A program made the translations under genes and the position numbers. Below are positions 53,095 to 62,614 of a DNA stretch of 64,000 nucleotides, piece by piece (position 1 is the first letter of the stretch; each line of letters opens with the position of its first letter). The notes under the pieces were generated by a model. It made no database searches. It saw only the letters and a program-made list of their open reading frames with translations, and was not told the DNA's origin. Source of the stretch: Acidiferrobacterales bacterium (GTDB lineage: Bacteria; Pseudomonadota; Gammaproteobacteria; Arenicellales; Poriferihabitantaceae). The stretch spans positions 1 through 64,000 of the forward strand of contig JAHQWE010000056.1 of assembly GCA_019633985.1 (NCBI GenBank). The letters run 5' to 3'.

Positions 53095-54051
53095 ATGACC
53101 AATTTACTCTCTTTTTTTGATCCGATTGCGCCATATGACCAGGGATTGCTCTCAGTCGGCAACGGTCATCAAATTTATTATGAACAATCCGGTAACCCTG
53201 CGGGGAAAGCAGCAGTCTACCTGCATGGTGGCCCCGGGTCGGGCAGTAACCCCAACCAGCGTCGTGTATTTAACCCTGAAAAATATCGAATCATCTTGTT
53301 TGATCAGCGAGGCTGTGGCCGAAGTCAACCAAATGCCTCGTTGGATCACAATACAACCTGGGATTTGGTCGAAGATATGGAAACGCTGCGCCAACATTTG
53401 CAAATTGAGAAATGGCAGGTATGTGGAGGGTCATGGGGAAGTACACTTTCGCTAGCCTACGCCATACTGCACAGCGAAGCGGTATCCGAGCTTATTTTGA
53501 GAGGGATCTTTACACTTCGAAAGCGAGAGTTGGATTGGTATTACCAAGGCGGTGCGGCCCATCTCTTTCCCGATTGCTGGGAAAAGTTTGTCGACCCTAT
53601 TCCAAATGAGGAACGAGGCGACATGATACAGGCATACTACCGACGACTGACCGGCAACGATGCAACAGAAAAAAAACGTGTTGCCACCAGCTGGAGTCAA
53701 TGGGAGGGCAGCACGATTAATCTCCAGCCGAGACCGAAGCAGGTGGAGCACTATGGCGAGAATCAATTTGCGGAAGCGTTTGCCCGCATTGAAACTCACT
53801 ACTTTGTCAATCACGGTTTCTTTGAGGAAGATGGATGGCTTCTGAACAACGTCGACAAGATAAAACATATACCAGCCACAATCATCCAGGGTCGATACGA
53901 TATATGCACACCGATGCGGACCGCCTGGGATTTACATCTGGCATTTCCCGAAGCCGATTTTTATATCATCGACGATGCGGCGCATGCATTTGATGAGCCC
54001 GGAATCACCGATCGGTTAATCAAAACTACTAATCGTTACGCGCGCTTCTAA
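53095..54051 (+). CDS. pip: Proline iminopeptidase
   Basis: Removes N-terminal proline from peptides. The 318-residue alpha/beta hydrolase (family S33) has the HGGPGSGSNP oxyanion motif near residue 44, FDQRGCGRS, and the nucleophile Ser113 in GGSWGSTLSL. The acid and base are in GRYDICTP and AAHAFDEPG. Length and motifs are standard. Confidence 0.95.
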   Translation: MTNLLSFFDPIAPYDQGLLSVGNGHQIYYEQSGNPAGKAAVYLHGGPGSGSNPNQRRVFNPEKYRIILFDQRGCGRSQPNASLDHNTTWDLVEDMETLRQHLQIEKWQVCGGSWGSTLSLAYAILHSEAVSELILRGIFTLRKRELDWYYQGGAAHLFPDCWEKFVDPIPNEERGDMIQAYYRRLTGNDATEKKRVATSWSQWEGSTINLQPRPKQVEHYGENQFAEAFARIETHYFVNHGFFEEDGWLLNNVDKIKHIPATIIQGRYDICTPMRTAWDLHLAFPEADFYIIDDAAHAFDEPGITDRLIKTTNRYARF

Positions 54052-54062
54052 CCTACTTATCT

Positions 54063-54914
54063 ATGTCGCTTTTTCTCGTCTGCCTGGTATTGGCTGCAGC
54101 TGTTCTTCATGCGAGCTGGAATGCCTTGGCAAAATCTGCGGGATCGCCAGCCTATGCGATTGCGGCATACCGACTGGTGGCGTCAGTGATTAGCTGTGGG
54201 TTGATTTTTATTGTGCCATTTCCTGCACCGGAAAGCTGGCCTTATTTAGCGGGCTCAGTGATTGTGCACAATGTCTACTACGTGACACTAGCGATGTCTT
54301 ATCGAAGTGGCGATCTGTCTTTGGTATATCCTATTTTTCGCGGGCTAGCGCCAGTGCTGGTTGCAATTTCTGCTGCGGTATTTTTTGGCGAGCATCTGAC
54401 ACCGGCTGCACTGTTTGGCGTGGTGTTGGTGAGCACAGGTTTGGTCATTCTGCCTTTACTCGGTGCGAGGGCGAATCGTCCAACCAAAACCGCATTGAAA
54501 TGGGGTCTGGCAACTTCTGCTTTGATCGCCTTTTACACAGTATTGGACGGAGCCGGGGTCAGAGCTTCCGGAACAGAGTTTGGTTATATCACCTGGTTAT
54601 TTGTTTTTGAAGTGTTACCCATTGGCATCTGGTTATTGTGTCGTGAAAGAAGCCGGTGGTTGACGTATTTGGGAGAGAACAAAGGGACCGTGCTGTTTGG
54701 CGGCATCGCATCATCCCTGGCTTATGGCATGGTGATTTATGCAATGAGTTTTGGCGCAATGGCGCTGGTGTCATCCTTACGAGAAACTAGCGTGATCTTT
54801 GCGGCGATCATTGGCACAGTATTTTTGCGGGAACCATTTGGCAAGCAACGTATCTTTGCCGCTAGCGTTGTCGCATTAGGAGTGGTTACCATCCGATACT
54901 TTGGCGGTAGCTAG
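54063..54914 (+). CDS. EamA/DMT-family transporter
   Basis: A 283-residue membrane protein with ten hydrophobic segments in two EamA repeats (WNALAKSAGSPAYAIAAYRL and LVYPIFRGLAPVLVAISAAVFFGE in the first, MALVSSLRETSVIFAAIIGTVFLREPFG in the second). These carry metabolites or drugs across the inner membrane. Substrate unknown. It follows pip by 11 bases and may be co-transcribed. Confidence 0.9.
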   Translation: MSLFLVCLVLAAAVLHASWNALAKSAGSPAYAIAAYRLVASVISCGLIFIVPFPAPESWPYLAGSVIVHNVYYVTLAMSYRSGDLSLVYPIFRGLAPVLVAISAAVFFGEHLTPAALFGVVLVSTGLVILPLLGARANRPTKTALKWGLATSALIAFYTVLDGAGVRASGTEFGYITWLFVFEVLPIGIWLLCRERSRWLTYLGENKGTVLFGGIASSLAYGMVIYAMSFGAMALVSSLRETSVIFAAIIGTVFLREPFGKQRIFAASVVALGVVTIRYFGGS

Positions 54915-54953
54915 AGTTTGAGTACCTTTCGAAAGTGAGAAACGAACAGAGTG

Positions 54954-55787
54954 CTAGGACCAAAGGTGATGTTGATGCCAGACAGTCTTGCAGTCTTCCG
55001 GCAGCTCGGCCAGTTGCCCAAGCGTCGCCCAGGGTTTATCAGGACCATGAAAATCGGAACCGATAGACGCTGACAGTTGATGCTTATCCGCGAGTTTTTT
55101 GACGCAAGAAATCTCTTTCTGCGAAGTATTCCCCGAGATCATTTCCAGGCCGTCGCCCGCACAATCCGCAAATGCAGCGACTAGTAATTCTATTTGCCTG
55201 TTGGATAGACCATAACGCAGAGGATGGGCGAGTACCGCAGCACCACCTGCCTGATGGATGGTGGAAATTGCCTGGTCCATGGTGCACCAGTTAGCAGACA
55301 CATAACCGGGCTTGCCCCGCACCATATAACGTTTAAACACTTTCTTGAAGTTTTTGGCCAGGCCGCGATTGACCAGCATTTGGGCGAAATGGCCTCGGCC
55401 TAAGATATCCGTTCCTGCCATCTCGACGGTTGCGGCGTAGGCATCGGTGATGCCTGATTGCTCTAGTTTTCGGCCAATCTCGATCGCGCGCTGAGCTCTA
55501 GACTGTTGCGCGTCCGCAATCAATTGCTGTAGCGCAAGGTTTTCTGGGTCGATGCCAAGGCCGATGATATGCACGGTTCGTGACTCAAATTTCGCAGAGA
55601 GCTCGATGCCGTTCACCACCTCCAGCTCTGTGTTCTTTGCCGCCAGCTGGGCTTCGGCAAGACCCGCAGTCGTATCATGATCGGTCAATCCAAGATAACG
55701 CAGATTTTGCTCCAGCGCTTTGGCTATGAGCTGGGTGGGGGTAAGACTGCCATCCGAAGCGGTGGAATGGGTGTGCAGATCAATCAT
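54954..55787 (-). CDS. PHP-domain phosphoesterase (RNase AM/YciV type)
   Basis: A 277-residue PHP protein. The metal ligands are in MIDLHTHSTASDGSL (residue 4 onward), LGLTDHDTTAG, VNGIELSAKF, AVLAHPLRYG and SIGSDFHG. The pattern is that of YciV/TrpH, a 3',5'-nucleotide phosphatase and 5'-3' RNase that trims ribosomal RNA. In E. coli it lies by trp genes; here it is alone. Confidence 0.93.
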   Translation of the reverse strand: MIDLHTHSTASDGSLTPTQLIAKALEQNLRYLGLTDHDTTAGLAEAQLAAKNTELEVVNGIELSAKFESRTVHIIGLGIDPENLALQQLIADAQQSRAQRAIEIGRKLEQSGITDAYAATVEMAGTDILGRGHFAQMLVNRGLAKNFKKVFKRYMVRGKPGYVSANWCTMDQAISTIHQAGGAAVLAHPLRYGLSNRQIELLVAAFADCAGDGLEMISGNTSQKEISCVKKLADKHQLSASIGSDFHGPDKPWATLGQLAELPEDCKTVWHQHHLWS

Positions 55788-55949
55788 GGGTTGAAATATA
55801 TTCCTTGCGTATTCGAGTTACAACAACTGTTAAAGCAATGCGAGATCAGTTACATTTTTAACTGTCGTTAACAGATAAGTCACTTCGACACAGTAGCCAG
55901 TCTTAATGTTGATGGCTTCGAATAAAAGCTAATTCTTTCGGTTTATCAA

Positions 55950-57185
55950 ATGAATATTTCGTCTGGCAATGTGGCCGCCCGTCAACACGGTGCGATGGAG
56001 TTTACAGAAGCACCCGTAGATATTGATGAAGTGAGACGGTATCGACTCGAACGGATTCAAGAGCAATTACGCGAAAAAGATTATGCTGGGGCATTGTTAT
56101 TTGATCAGGTGAATTGCCGATACGCCTGTGACGCCACCAACATGCAAATTTGGTGCTCACATTATGAAACTCGCTGTGTGTTTGTCGCCACAGACGGGCC
56201 TTTGATCCTCTTTGATTACGGCAACTACCCGCATCTTGCGGAGGGGATTCCAACAATTGATGAGTATCGGGTGAACTCCTCTTTCTACTATTTCACTGCC
56301 GGAAGCAATCGCGATCAACGGGCGGACGAATTTGGTCAGATCATTGCGGATTTGGTGCGGCAATATGGTGGTGGTAACACTCGCCTAGCAGTCGACAGAT
56401 TATCGCATACCGGCTGCAGCCGACTGCTTCAACAAGGTTTGTCGTTGCATGATGGTCTGGAAGTGTTGGAAATCGCGCGGGAGATCAAGTCCAAAGAGGA
56501 ATTGGTTCTAATGCAACACGCTATTGACGTCTGCGAGATAGGTGTCTCAAAAATGCGCGAAGCACTGGAGCCGGGTATCACAGAAAATGCACTATGGGCG
56601 AAGCTACATGAGGCGAATATTAGCCTCGGCGGCGAATGGATTGAAACTCGCTTGTTATCTTCAGGAGAACGCACGTATCCGTGGTTTCGAGAAAGCTCGA
56701 TGCGAAAAATTCAGGCGGGGGACATGGTGAGCTTCGATACCGATTTGATCGGGCCATATGGCTATTGCGCCGATATGTCCCGGAGCTGGGTTTGCGGTGA
56801 CAAACCCACTGCGGAGCAAAAGAGACTCTATGCACTTGCCTGGGAGCAGATTCAACATAACTGCTCGATTTTGAAAGATGGGGTGAGTTTTCGCGAAGTT
56901 TCCGAACAAGCCTGGGATATCCCAACCGAATTTACCCAAACCCGCTATGGCAGTTTAATTCACGGTGTGGGTCTCGCAGATGAGTATCCCTCAATTAAAC
57001 ATATCCACGACTTTGATGCCAAAGGCTACGACGGTATTGTGAGAGAAAATATGACGTTATGCGTCGAATCGTATATCGGCTCGGAGAAAAGTGGAGAAGG
57101 CGTCAAACTTGAGGAGCAGGTGTTGATTACGAAAGACGGCTGCAGGCTGATGACCAGTTACCCTATGGAAGCAGATTGGTTATAG
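55950..57185 (+). CDS. M24-family DddP-like protein (possible DMSP lyase)
   Basis: A 411-residue metallopeptidase-fold protein very close in pattern to DddP, the iron-dependent lyase that splits DMSP into dimethyl sulfide and acrylate. The N-terminal half has LLFDQVNCRYACDATNMQIW, as DddP does. The active-site half has GGEWIETRLLSSGERTYPWF near residue 228. The six metal ligands expected of DddP are all in place: Asp263, Asp265, Asp275, His338, Glu373 and Glu388. Roseobacter DddP is somewhat longer (about 445 residues). An M24 dipeptidase of another specificity remains possible. It is followed 19 bases later by an unusual P-loop protein gene. Confidence 0.8.
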   Translation: MNISSGNVAARQHGAMEFTEAPVDIDEVRRYRLERIQEQLREKDYAGALLFDQVNCRYACDATNMQIWCSHYETRCVFVATDGPLILFDYGNYPHLAEGIPTIDEYRVNSSFYYFTAGSNRDQRADEFGQIIADLVRQYGGGNTRLAVDRLSHTGCSRLLQQGLSLHDGLEVLEIAREIKSKEELVLMQHAIDVCEIGVSKMREALEPGITENALWAKLHEANISLGGEWIETRLLSSGERTYPWFRESSMRKIQAGDMVSFDTDLIGPYGYCADMSRSWVCGDKPTAEQKRLYALAWEQIQHNCSILKDGVSFREVSEQAWDIPTEFTQTRYGSLIHGVGLADEYPSIKHIHDFDAKGYDGIVRENMTLCVESYIGSEKSGEGVKLEEQVLITKDGCRLMTSYPMEADWL

Positions 57186-57204
57186 CGCTTCATCCATTCG
57201 CCCG

Positions 57205-58983
57205 ATGACATCCATGAACCAGGAAACAGGCGAGACATTTGGCCCATGGAATCCGGGTATATCCTCTACGCTGCCTGCGGAGCTGCTGCCCTATGTCACG
57301 CTGTTGGATCCGGAGAATGTGTTCGAGTCGATTGAAGAAGTCGACGAGCTGAGCGCGTTTACTGGATTGCCTCGTGAGCAGCTGGTTACCTTCAGGCCGC
57401 AAAGATTGATGGTGCATGAATTGCTAGTTCGCGTATGTGCTGACTATGCGGTTTCTGACGGTACTCAATATGAAGATTTAGGCAACAACTTCCGCCAAAT
57501 GGCGAAGACGATCCTTGATAAGCATCTCGCCGGTTGCCTGCCCAAAGTAGAAAGAGTGTACGCCAACTCCCGTGCCGAAATTGAGAAGCTGGTAGAGGCA
57601 TGTTTTGCTGATCAACCGACAACAGGACCGACAACCCAGCTGCCCAGCCAGAGCTGGTTTGCTCGTTTTTTTAAATCTCAAAAACACGTTGAAAAAAAAC
57701 CTTCGGCGATGGAGCAGGATCAGGCGCAAGTTGCGCACTGGCGTGATTCGGCTGCTGCATCCGATGGGCTAACCAGAAAAGTCTATCGATCACTGGCCCA
57801 TGTAGTGGGGGCAGTAATGACCGTTCATGGAAGAATTCGCGGTGACAGAGAATTGCATCAGCGCCTGGTCGTCAATCAGCTATGCAATGATATCGTCAGT
57901 GAACGTATTGCCGACTTCCTGGCACCGCTTATCGCGCAGGGAGCAGCACAAGAAGGTTTTGAGACACTGCCAACTCAGCCTGCGCCAGTCATTATCAATG
58001 TAAAAGGAGCTTCGGCAGCGGGAAAAAGCACCCTCAGACCGAGACAGCAGAAGATGACCGAAGAGCTTGGTTTAGCCTGGCGTGACTTCGCGCTGATCAG
58101 CCCCGATATATTCCGGAAGTTTTTGCTTGAATATGAATCGCTCGGTGAGCATCATAAATACGCAGGAATGTGCAGCGGCGATGAGTTGCAGATCGTGGAT
58201 CAGAAGCTGGATGCGCTAATGGCGCGAAAGGCGCGAAACAAGCAGTTGCCACATTTGCTTATCGATCGATTCCGTTTTGACAGCTTTGCCACGAAATCAA
58301 GTGAAGAGGGCAGTAACCTGCTCACGCGATTTGGCTCCAGGGTATTTATGTTTTATATGATCACACCCCCACACGCGACGGTGGAAAGGGCATGGTCAAG
58401 AGGTTTGCAGGTAGGTCGCTTCAAGGCTGTCGACGACCTGTTGGATCATAATATGGAGGCATTTAATGGAATGCCCCAGCTGTTTTTCACCTGGGCATTA
58501 AATCGCGAAAAAGATGTGTACTATGAGTTCCTGGATAATAGTGTAGCGATGGGTGAGCAGCCACGTACCGTTGCTTATGGGCGTAATGGGTCACTTACGA
58601 TACTGGATATTGAAAAGTTTATTGATATCAAGCGCTTCCAAAATTTGGATGTGAATGCGCTGAACCCAGATGCGGTGTACAACAAATCGATCTCTCAACC
58701 AGACGATCTGCTGGAGTTCATGAAAGAGTGCTTTGAACGGCTGGATGAAATTACCTTATGTGATTTCTCGAGCGGTAGAATTTACGCTCGGGGGGATAAA
58801 GAGGGAAAAGTAGAACTGGATGTAGAAGGACTGTTCGCCGCTATCGGTGATCAGGATCTAGCGATGGCGCTGAAGAAAATGATTGTTAAGCAATGTGGAA
58901 AAAGGCAAGCTGCGCTGGCCTCACCACACTATATTGATCGCTCAACGGCGACCACCCTGGGTAACAGTGGCCAATCTACATGA
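57205..58983 (+). CDS. Large P-loop protein, zeta-toxin/kinase-like
   Basis: A 592-residue protein I do not recognise as a whole. Residues 262-276 form a Walker A loop (VIINVKGASAAGKST) with a preceding beta strand, like zeta-toxin and small-molecule kinases. ALISPDIFRKFLLEYESLG follows with the Asp typical of the zeta/phosphotransferase fold. The N-terminal 250 residues are mostly helical with no known domain; a charged, low-complexity region lies at about residues 140-175. The C-terminal 180 residues are also unassigned. It is probably co-transcribed with the DddP-like gene. Kinase activity and substrate are inference. Confidence 0.65.
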   Translation: MTSMNQETGETFGPWNPGISSTLPAELLPYVTLLDPENVFESIEEVDELSAFTGLPREQLVTFRPQRLMVHELLVRVCADYAVSDGTQYEDLGNNFRQMAKTILDKHLAGCLPKVERVYANSRAEIEKLVEACFADQPTTGPTTQLPSQSWFARFFKSQKHVEKKPSAMEQDQAQVAHWRDSAAASDGLTRKVYRSLAHVVGAVMTVHGRIRGDRELHQRLVVNQLCNDIVSERIADFLAPLIAQGAAQEGFETLPTQPAPVIINVKGASAAGKSTLRPRQQKMTEELGLAWRDFALISPDIFRKFLLEYESLGEHHKYAGMCSGDELQIVDQKLDALMARKARNKQLPHLLIDRFRFDSFATKSSEEGSNLLTRFGSRVFMFYMITPPHATVERAWSRGLQVGRFKAVDDLLDHNMEAFNGMPQLFFTWALNREKDVYYEFLDNSVAMGEQPRTVAYGRNGSLTILDIEKFIDIKRFQNLDVNALNPDAVYNKSISQPDDLLEFMKECFERLDEITLCDFSSGRIYARGDKEGKVELDVEGLFAAIGDQDLAMALKKMIVKQCGKRQAALASPHYIDRSTATTLGNSGQST

Positions 58984-59209
58984 ATTGAGCAACCCTGGAT
59001 ATTGATAGTGAAATAGGAATTAAATATATTTTTGATAAACTTGTTGAGTGATCCCTGGCTGTTAAAAAAACTGTTTTCTACAGCAAATTGGATTCGAGGT
59101 AATCCACAAACTTAGTACGTCGCATCAGCTTACCTATTTAATGCCTCAGGCAATGCCTGTATTAGCAGCTGGGTTTCAAAGTACGTTAATCACATAGCTT
59201 TGAATATTT

Positions 59210-60016
59210 ATGCAAAATTTCGTTGTTACAGATTTCCCCGATTCGCCTGATATCGAATCCTCGACCTCAGGATATGCGAGTCGTTTTAGTGGAAAGGTTG
59301 GCCAATGGTTCCTTGCTGTTCAGGATCGCGCTACGAAAAAAGCGATCAAGGCACATTTTGGAGACAAGAAGGGGCTGACTGTTGCTGATGTGGGGGGTGG
59401 TCATGGCCAGAATGTCAAACTCATGGCAAACCTCGGGCATCATCTTACGATAGTCGGCAGTCATTCCAGCGAAACAACCCAGATCCAGGAAGCGATAAAC
59501 AAAGGGCAAATTGAATATGTAGAGTCATCGCTACTTGAATTACCCTTTGCAGATCATAGTTTTGATGTGGTGATCTGCTACCGCGTTCTGTCCCATATGC
59601 ACTCATGGGAGCGTCTGTGTGATGAGCTGATGCGAGTTTCGAATACCTTGGTACTGGTTGACTACCCAAACAAACGTAGTGTGAATGTGTTCACAAACCT
59701 CTTTTTTGGCTGGAAAAAGCGCGTTGAGGAAAATACTCGGCGTTACCGACTCTTTTCTGACAGTGACGTATCACAGCAATTCCAGAAACGACGATGGCAG
59801 GGCACGTTTATATATCGCCAGTACTTGTTCCCCATGGCATTACACAGACTTGTTGGATCGAGAACGTTAAGCTTGTGCTTCGAGAATGTGGCAAAAATCC
59901 TCGGTCTCACCTTTCTTTTGGGTTCACCAGCTATCGCCGGCTTTGTTTGTCCAGAAATGATTGAGCTTGTGCTACAGACAGGAACTTCGTCGATTCATCA
60001 TAAAGAAGTTAACTAA
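59210..60016 (+). CDS. SAM-dependent methyltransferase, class I
   Basis: A 268-residue protein with the SAM-binding motif TVADVGGGHGQNVKLM near residue 62, a type-11 methyltransferase post-motif LPFADHSFDVVICYRVLSHM near residue 109, and VLVDYPNK. The C-terminal third has a basic, aromatic stretch. Substrate unknown. Upstream 226 bases hold no gene. Its stop lies five bases from the stop of the next, converging gene. Confidence 0.82.
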   Translation: MQNFVVTDFPDSPDIESSTSGYASRFSGKVGQWFLAVQDRATKKAIKAHFGDKKGLTVADVGGGHGQNVKLMANLGHHLTIVGSHSSETTQIQEAINKGQIEYVESSLLELPFADHSFDVVICYRVLSHMHSWERLCDELMRVSNTLVLVDYPNKRSVNVFTNLFFGWKKRVEENTRRYRLFSDSDVSQQFQKRRWQGTFIYRQYLFPMALHRLVGSRTLSLCFENVAKILGLTFLLGSPAIAGFVCPEMIELVLQTGTSSIHHKEVN

Positions 60017-60031
60017 CACTTTAGGGTGTTA
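60014..60031. terminator. Weak hairpin at a convergent gene junction
   Basis: TAACAC-TTTAGG-GTGTTA forms a six-base-pair stem spanning both stop codons. No strong U-tract follows on either strand, so it is a marginal terminator. Confidence 0.25.
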
Positions 60032-60542
60032 AAGGGTTTGATTCTGTCTGGTTCTCGAGCTGCTGGAAGTACCAACTGGCTTGTTCCCATTCCTGATCTT
60101 GTTCCATGCGATAGTCGAATTCCCTCGGGTATTGATGTTGTTTCAGAATGGATTGCAGATGTGAATGTGCGACCTCGGGGTCATAAACTCGCCAGATCAT
60201 CGTTCTGCTCTCGTTCCAGGTTTCGCGAATCAAAAACAGAGCATTGCCACCAGCCTGACTATCGATATCCAGCTTATCGCAGAAGGGGTCAACAACATCT
60301 CTTTCTTGTTGCGACGGCATTCCATTGTCGATGAGATCTTTAAACTGGATGGTGAGTGTCAGATGCCAGCTAAAGACACCTTTGTGCTCAAAGTTCTTCA
60401 ACCCTGTGTTTAAAACAGCTACACATGGCAACCCATTTTCATTCCATTTGAGAACACCAAACTTCTCCTCCGGTAATACGACTCTGACTTCGTTTTCCTT
60501 GAGTTTGTTGTCTTTATTTCTTCCAAAGAGCTTTTTTAACAC
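60021..60542 (-). CDS. DUF695-like protein
   Basis: A 173-residue soluble protein. The C terminus, FDYRMEQDQEWEQASWYFQQ, is the DUF695 signature (a family of unknown function), preceded by MIWRVYDPEVAHSHLQ. The N-terminal 20 residues are lysine rich. No function known. Confidence 0.7.
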   Translation of the reverse strand: MLKKLFGRNKDNKLKENEVRVVLPEEKFGVLKWNENGLPCVAVLNTGLKNFEHKGVFSWHLTLTIQFKDLIDNGMPSQQERDVVDPFCDKLDIDSQAGGNALFLIRETWNESRTMIWRVYDPEVAHSHLQSILKQHQYPREFDYRMEQDQEWEQASWYFQQLENQTESNPLTP

Positions 60543-60613
60543 GTGAATGTTGCTACGTTATTTGCAAAGGAATGTTCTGCACTGGTTTTAATTGACGCTG
60601 AGACTGTTGAACC

Positions 60614-61090
60614 CTACGCGAGACTTTTTTCAAGCTCGATATAGTGGTCGTCAAAGCCGCGTGATCGATACATATTGACGGCGGGAGTATTTCTTGCCAG
60701 CACGCCAATCCGCAACCATTTGACATTGTGTCTTCTCGCATAAGCCTCAGCGGCCTCCATCAGGTCTCCACCAATCCCTGCCCCACGAAATTCCTGCAGT
60801 ACGACCAGGTCTGAAATCAAACCGTATTCGAGTTTGCCATCCTCTAATTCCTCACTGACTACTTTCGTAAGTATCACCACGTACCCCGCGATCTGGTTGT
60901 CTTTGTCCGCAATTAGAATTTGGCCATCACAGTGTATGCAACGTTGAAACAGATGTGCCACATACTCCTCGGCAATCTCAGTGCCGGCGGGCATTCTCGA
61001 ATCAATCTGGCGCTCAAAATCCTGTAGCTCGATAAGGCAGTGCATCAAATCTGAAGAATCCTGGTGTTGATTTGCTGTTCGGATGTTCAT
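60614..61090 (-). CDS. GNAT-family N-acetyltransferase
   Basis: A 158-residue GCN5-related acetyltransferase with the acetyl-CoA motif LVVLQEFRGAGIGGDLMEAAEAYAR (near residues 95-119; R/Q-x-x-G-x-G/A core) and ARNTPAVNMYRSRGFDDHY at the C terminus. Substrate unknown. Confidence 0.85.
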   Translation of the reverse strand: MNIRTANQHQDSSDLMHCLIELQDFERQIDSRMPAGTEIAEEYVAHLFQRCIHCDGQILIADKDNQIAGYVVILTKVVSEELEDGKLEYGLISDLVVLQEFRGAGIGGDLMEAAEAYARRHNVKWLRIGVLARNTPAVNMYRSRGFDDHYIELEKSLA

Positions 61091-61252
61091 TAAGTTTTTA
61101 TCTGGCTATCGGATATACAGAGCTCGCGTAGTCGGGTTTGAAGGCTGGATCTTCTGTGACCAATTGAGTTTTGTCGTTGATTGGCTGTATTTTTTTGAAA
61201 ACGCGATTTTATCGCAGCTGTGATTGTTGAGCTTCACTTAAACCAAGACAAC

Positions 61253-62002
61253 CTATATCTCGCCCCTCAAGTATCGTTGACGTTCTGATGGTGGAAACTT
61301 TTCAATGGCGTATCGGAGCATTGTTCTTGGCATGCGTTGGTAATGCTGCTTCAGAAAATATTTCTCCACAGTTTTGTTGCGGTTGCCGACTTCTCTTAGC
61401 ATCCAGCCCACTGCTTTATGCATCAAGTCTTCTCTGTCATCAATCAGTTTTAGTGACAATGCAAGCACATCCTCGAAATCGCTTTTTCGTATGAAATGTA
61501 ACGTTGCCATAATCGCAATCCGACGTTCCCATAAACTGTTCGATTCTGCCAGGTCGTATAATAGCTCTCTGCTTTTATCTTCCAGATAGGGGCCTACAAT
61601 ATGATAAGCCGAGCTGTCGACGAGATCCCAGTTATTGATATGTTGGGTATTGTTCAGATAGGTATCAAATATGACTGTACGTAATTTTTCATCCCCCTCG
61701 GTAAATTTCTGTACCAGTAAAAGCAGAGCCAACAGTCGCTCTTCGTGATAAGGCGACCTGAGTAAGTGTTGTACTTCATTCAGCGCGATGTTGGCATATG
61801 TCTTGGCAAACTTTCTCAGTACCGGCACCCGAATTCCCAGAAATTGATCTCCCTCGCCATACTCTCCTTTGCCGGTTTTGAAGAACCGGGTTGAGCCCTT
61901 GGCAATAGCGGGATTGGCCTGGATTTTTAGCAATGCCTGAACGTCTCTGGCTTTCATTGATGACTGAAACAAACTCTCTATGTAATGAACAACCGGAGCC
62001 AT
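61253..62002 (-). CDS. DNA alkylation repair protein (AlkD-like HEAT-repeat glycosylase)
   Basis: A 249-residue all-helical protein with the AlkD pattern: KGEYGEGDQFLGIRVPVLRKFAK near residue 47, WDLVDSSAYHIVGPYL near residue 123, LWERRIAIMATLHFIR near residue 156 and EDLMHKAVGWMLREVG near residue 194. These are the aromatic and Asp residues that AlkD uses to remove 3- and 7-alkylated purines. Likely cytoplasmic base excision repair enzyme. Confidence 0.9.
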   Translation of the reverse strand: MAPVVHYIESLFQSSMKARDVQALLKIQANPAIAKGSTRFFKTGKGEYGEGDQFLGIRVPVLRKFAKTYANIALNEVQHLLRSPYHEERLLALLLLVQKFTEGDEKLRTVIFDTYLNNTQHINNWDLVDSSAYHIVGPYLEDKSRELLYDLAESNSLWERRIAIMATLHFIRKSDFEDVLALSLKLIDDREDLMHKAVGWMLREVGNRNKTVEKYFLKQHYQRMPRTMLRYAIEKFPPSERQRYLRGEI

Positions 62003-62101
62003 AAATAGGCTTTCAACTAACGGAAGTGGTTTACCGAATCGAACTAACAGGATTTATATATCCAGGGTTTAAGTAAATCGAATCTAGGTGCTCTGACATT
62101 G

Positions 62102-62566
62102 TTAATCTATCGCATCAATCCAGTATTCGTTCAATGACTTCTCAATCATATCTTTCTCAAATTCGTACTCTTCCTGATTCTGGCACCATAGCAAATATTT
62201 TCTCACGGCTGCTCTTTGAGAGATCGAAAGAGAGGTGTACATCGATCTAACGTAGTCATTAAGATGGGTCAGATGAAATAGCAAACCGTCCATATTTTCT
62301 CTGAATTCTTCGCTCAGCATAAACGCGGGCAGGTGAAATCGCATGCCGTCTGCATCAAAGAATGACAAGCTGCTATGACATCTGATTAACTCTTTTCCCT
62401 TGAGTTTTCGCCAGTCTGTTTTTTCATCACGTAGTCTCGCTTTGAGAATATCTTCTTTTGATGCATAGTCATCGATTGCCTGAGCTTGCCACAATCCAAT
62501 ACCTTCCCCAAGCTCAACCCTGTCAAAAGCCACTTCAATAGTTTCTCGAATCTTTCTTGGAATCAT
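62102..62566 (-). CDS. DUF6714-like hypothetical protein
   Basis: A 154-residue protein. It resembles the DUF6714 group: IRETIEVAFDRVELGEGIGLWQAQAIDDY at the start, SSLSFFDADGMRFHLPAFML near residue 67 and LSISQRAAVRKYLLW near residue 111. The assignment is by memory of the pattern and tentative. No function is known. Confidence 0.6.
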   Translation of the reverse strand: MIPRKIRETIEVAFDRVELGEGIGLWQAQAIDDYASKEDILKARLRDEKTDWRKLKGKELIRCHSSLSFFDADGMRFHLPAFMLSEEFRENMDGLLFHLTHLNDYVRSMYTSLSISQRAAVRKYLLWCQNQEEYEFEKDMIEKSLNEYWIDAID

Positions 62567-62614
62567 ATTAAATGAAAACTAGATTTGTAAGCGTGACCTA
62601 TCCATCAGTGCTAG

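Noticed and set aside
57205-58983. Zeta toxin of a toxin-antitoxin pair
   Set aside because: The protein is far longer than zeta toxins, there is no small antitoxin gene beside it, and it sits behind a metabolic-type gene; only the P-loop is similar.
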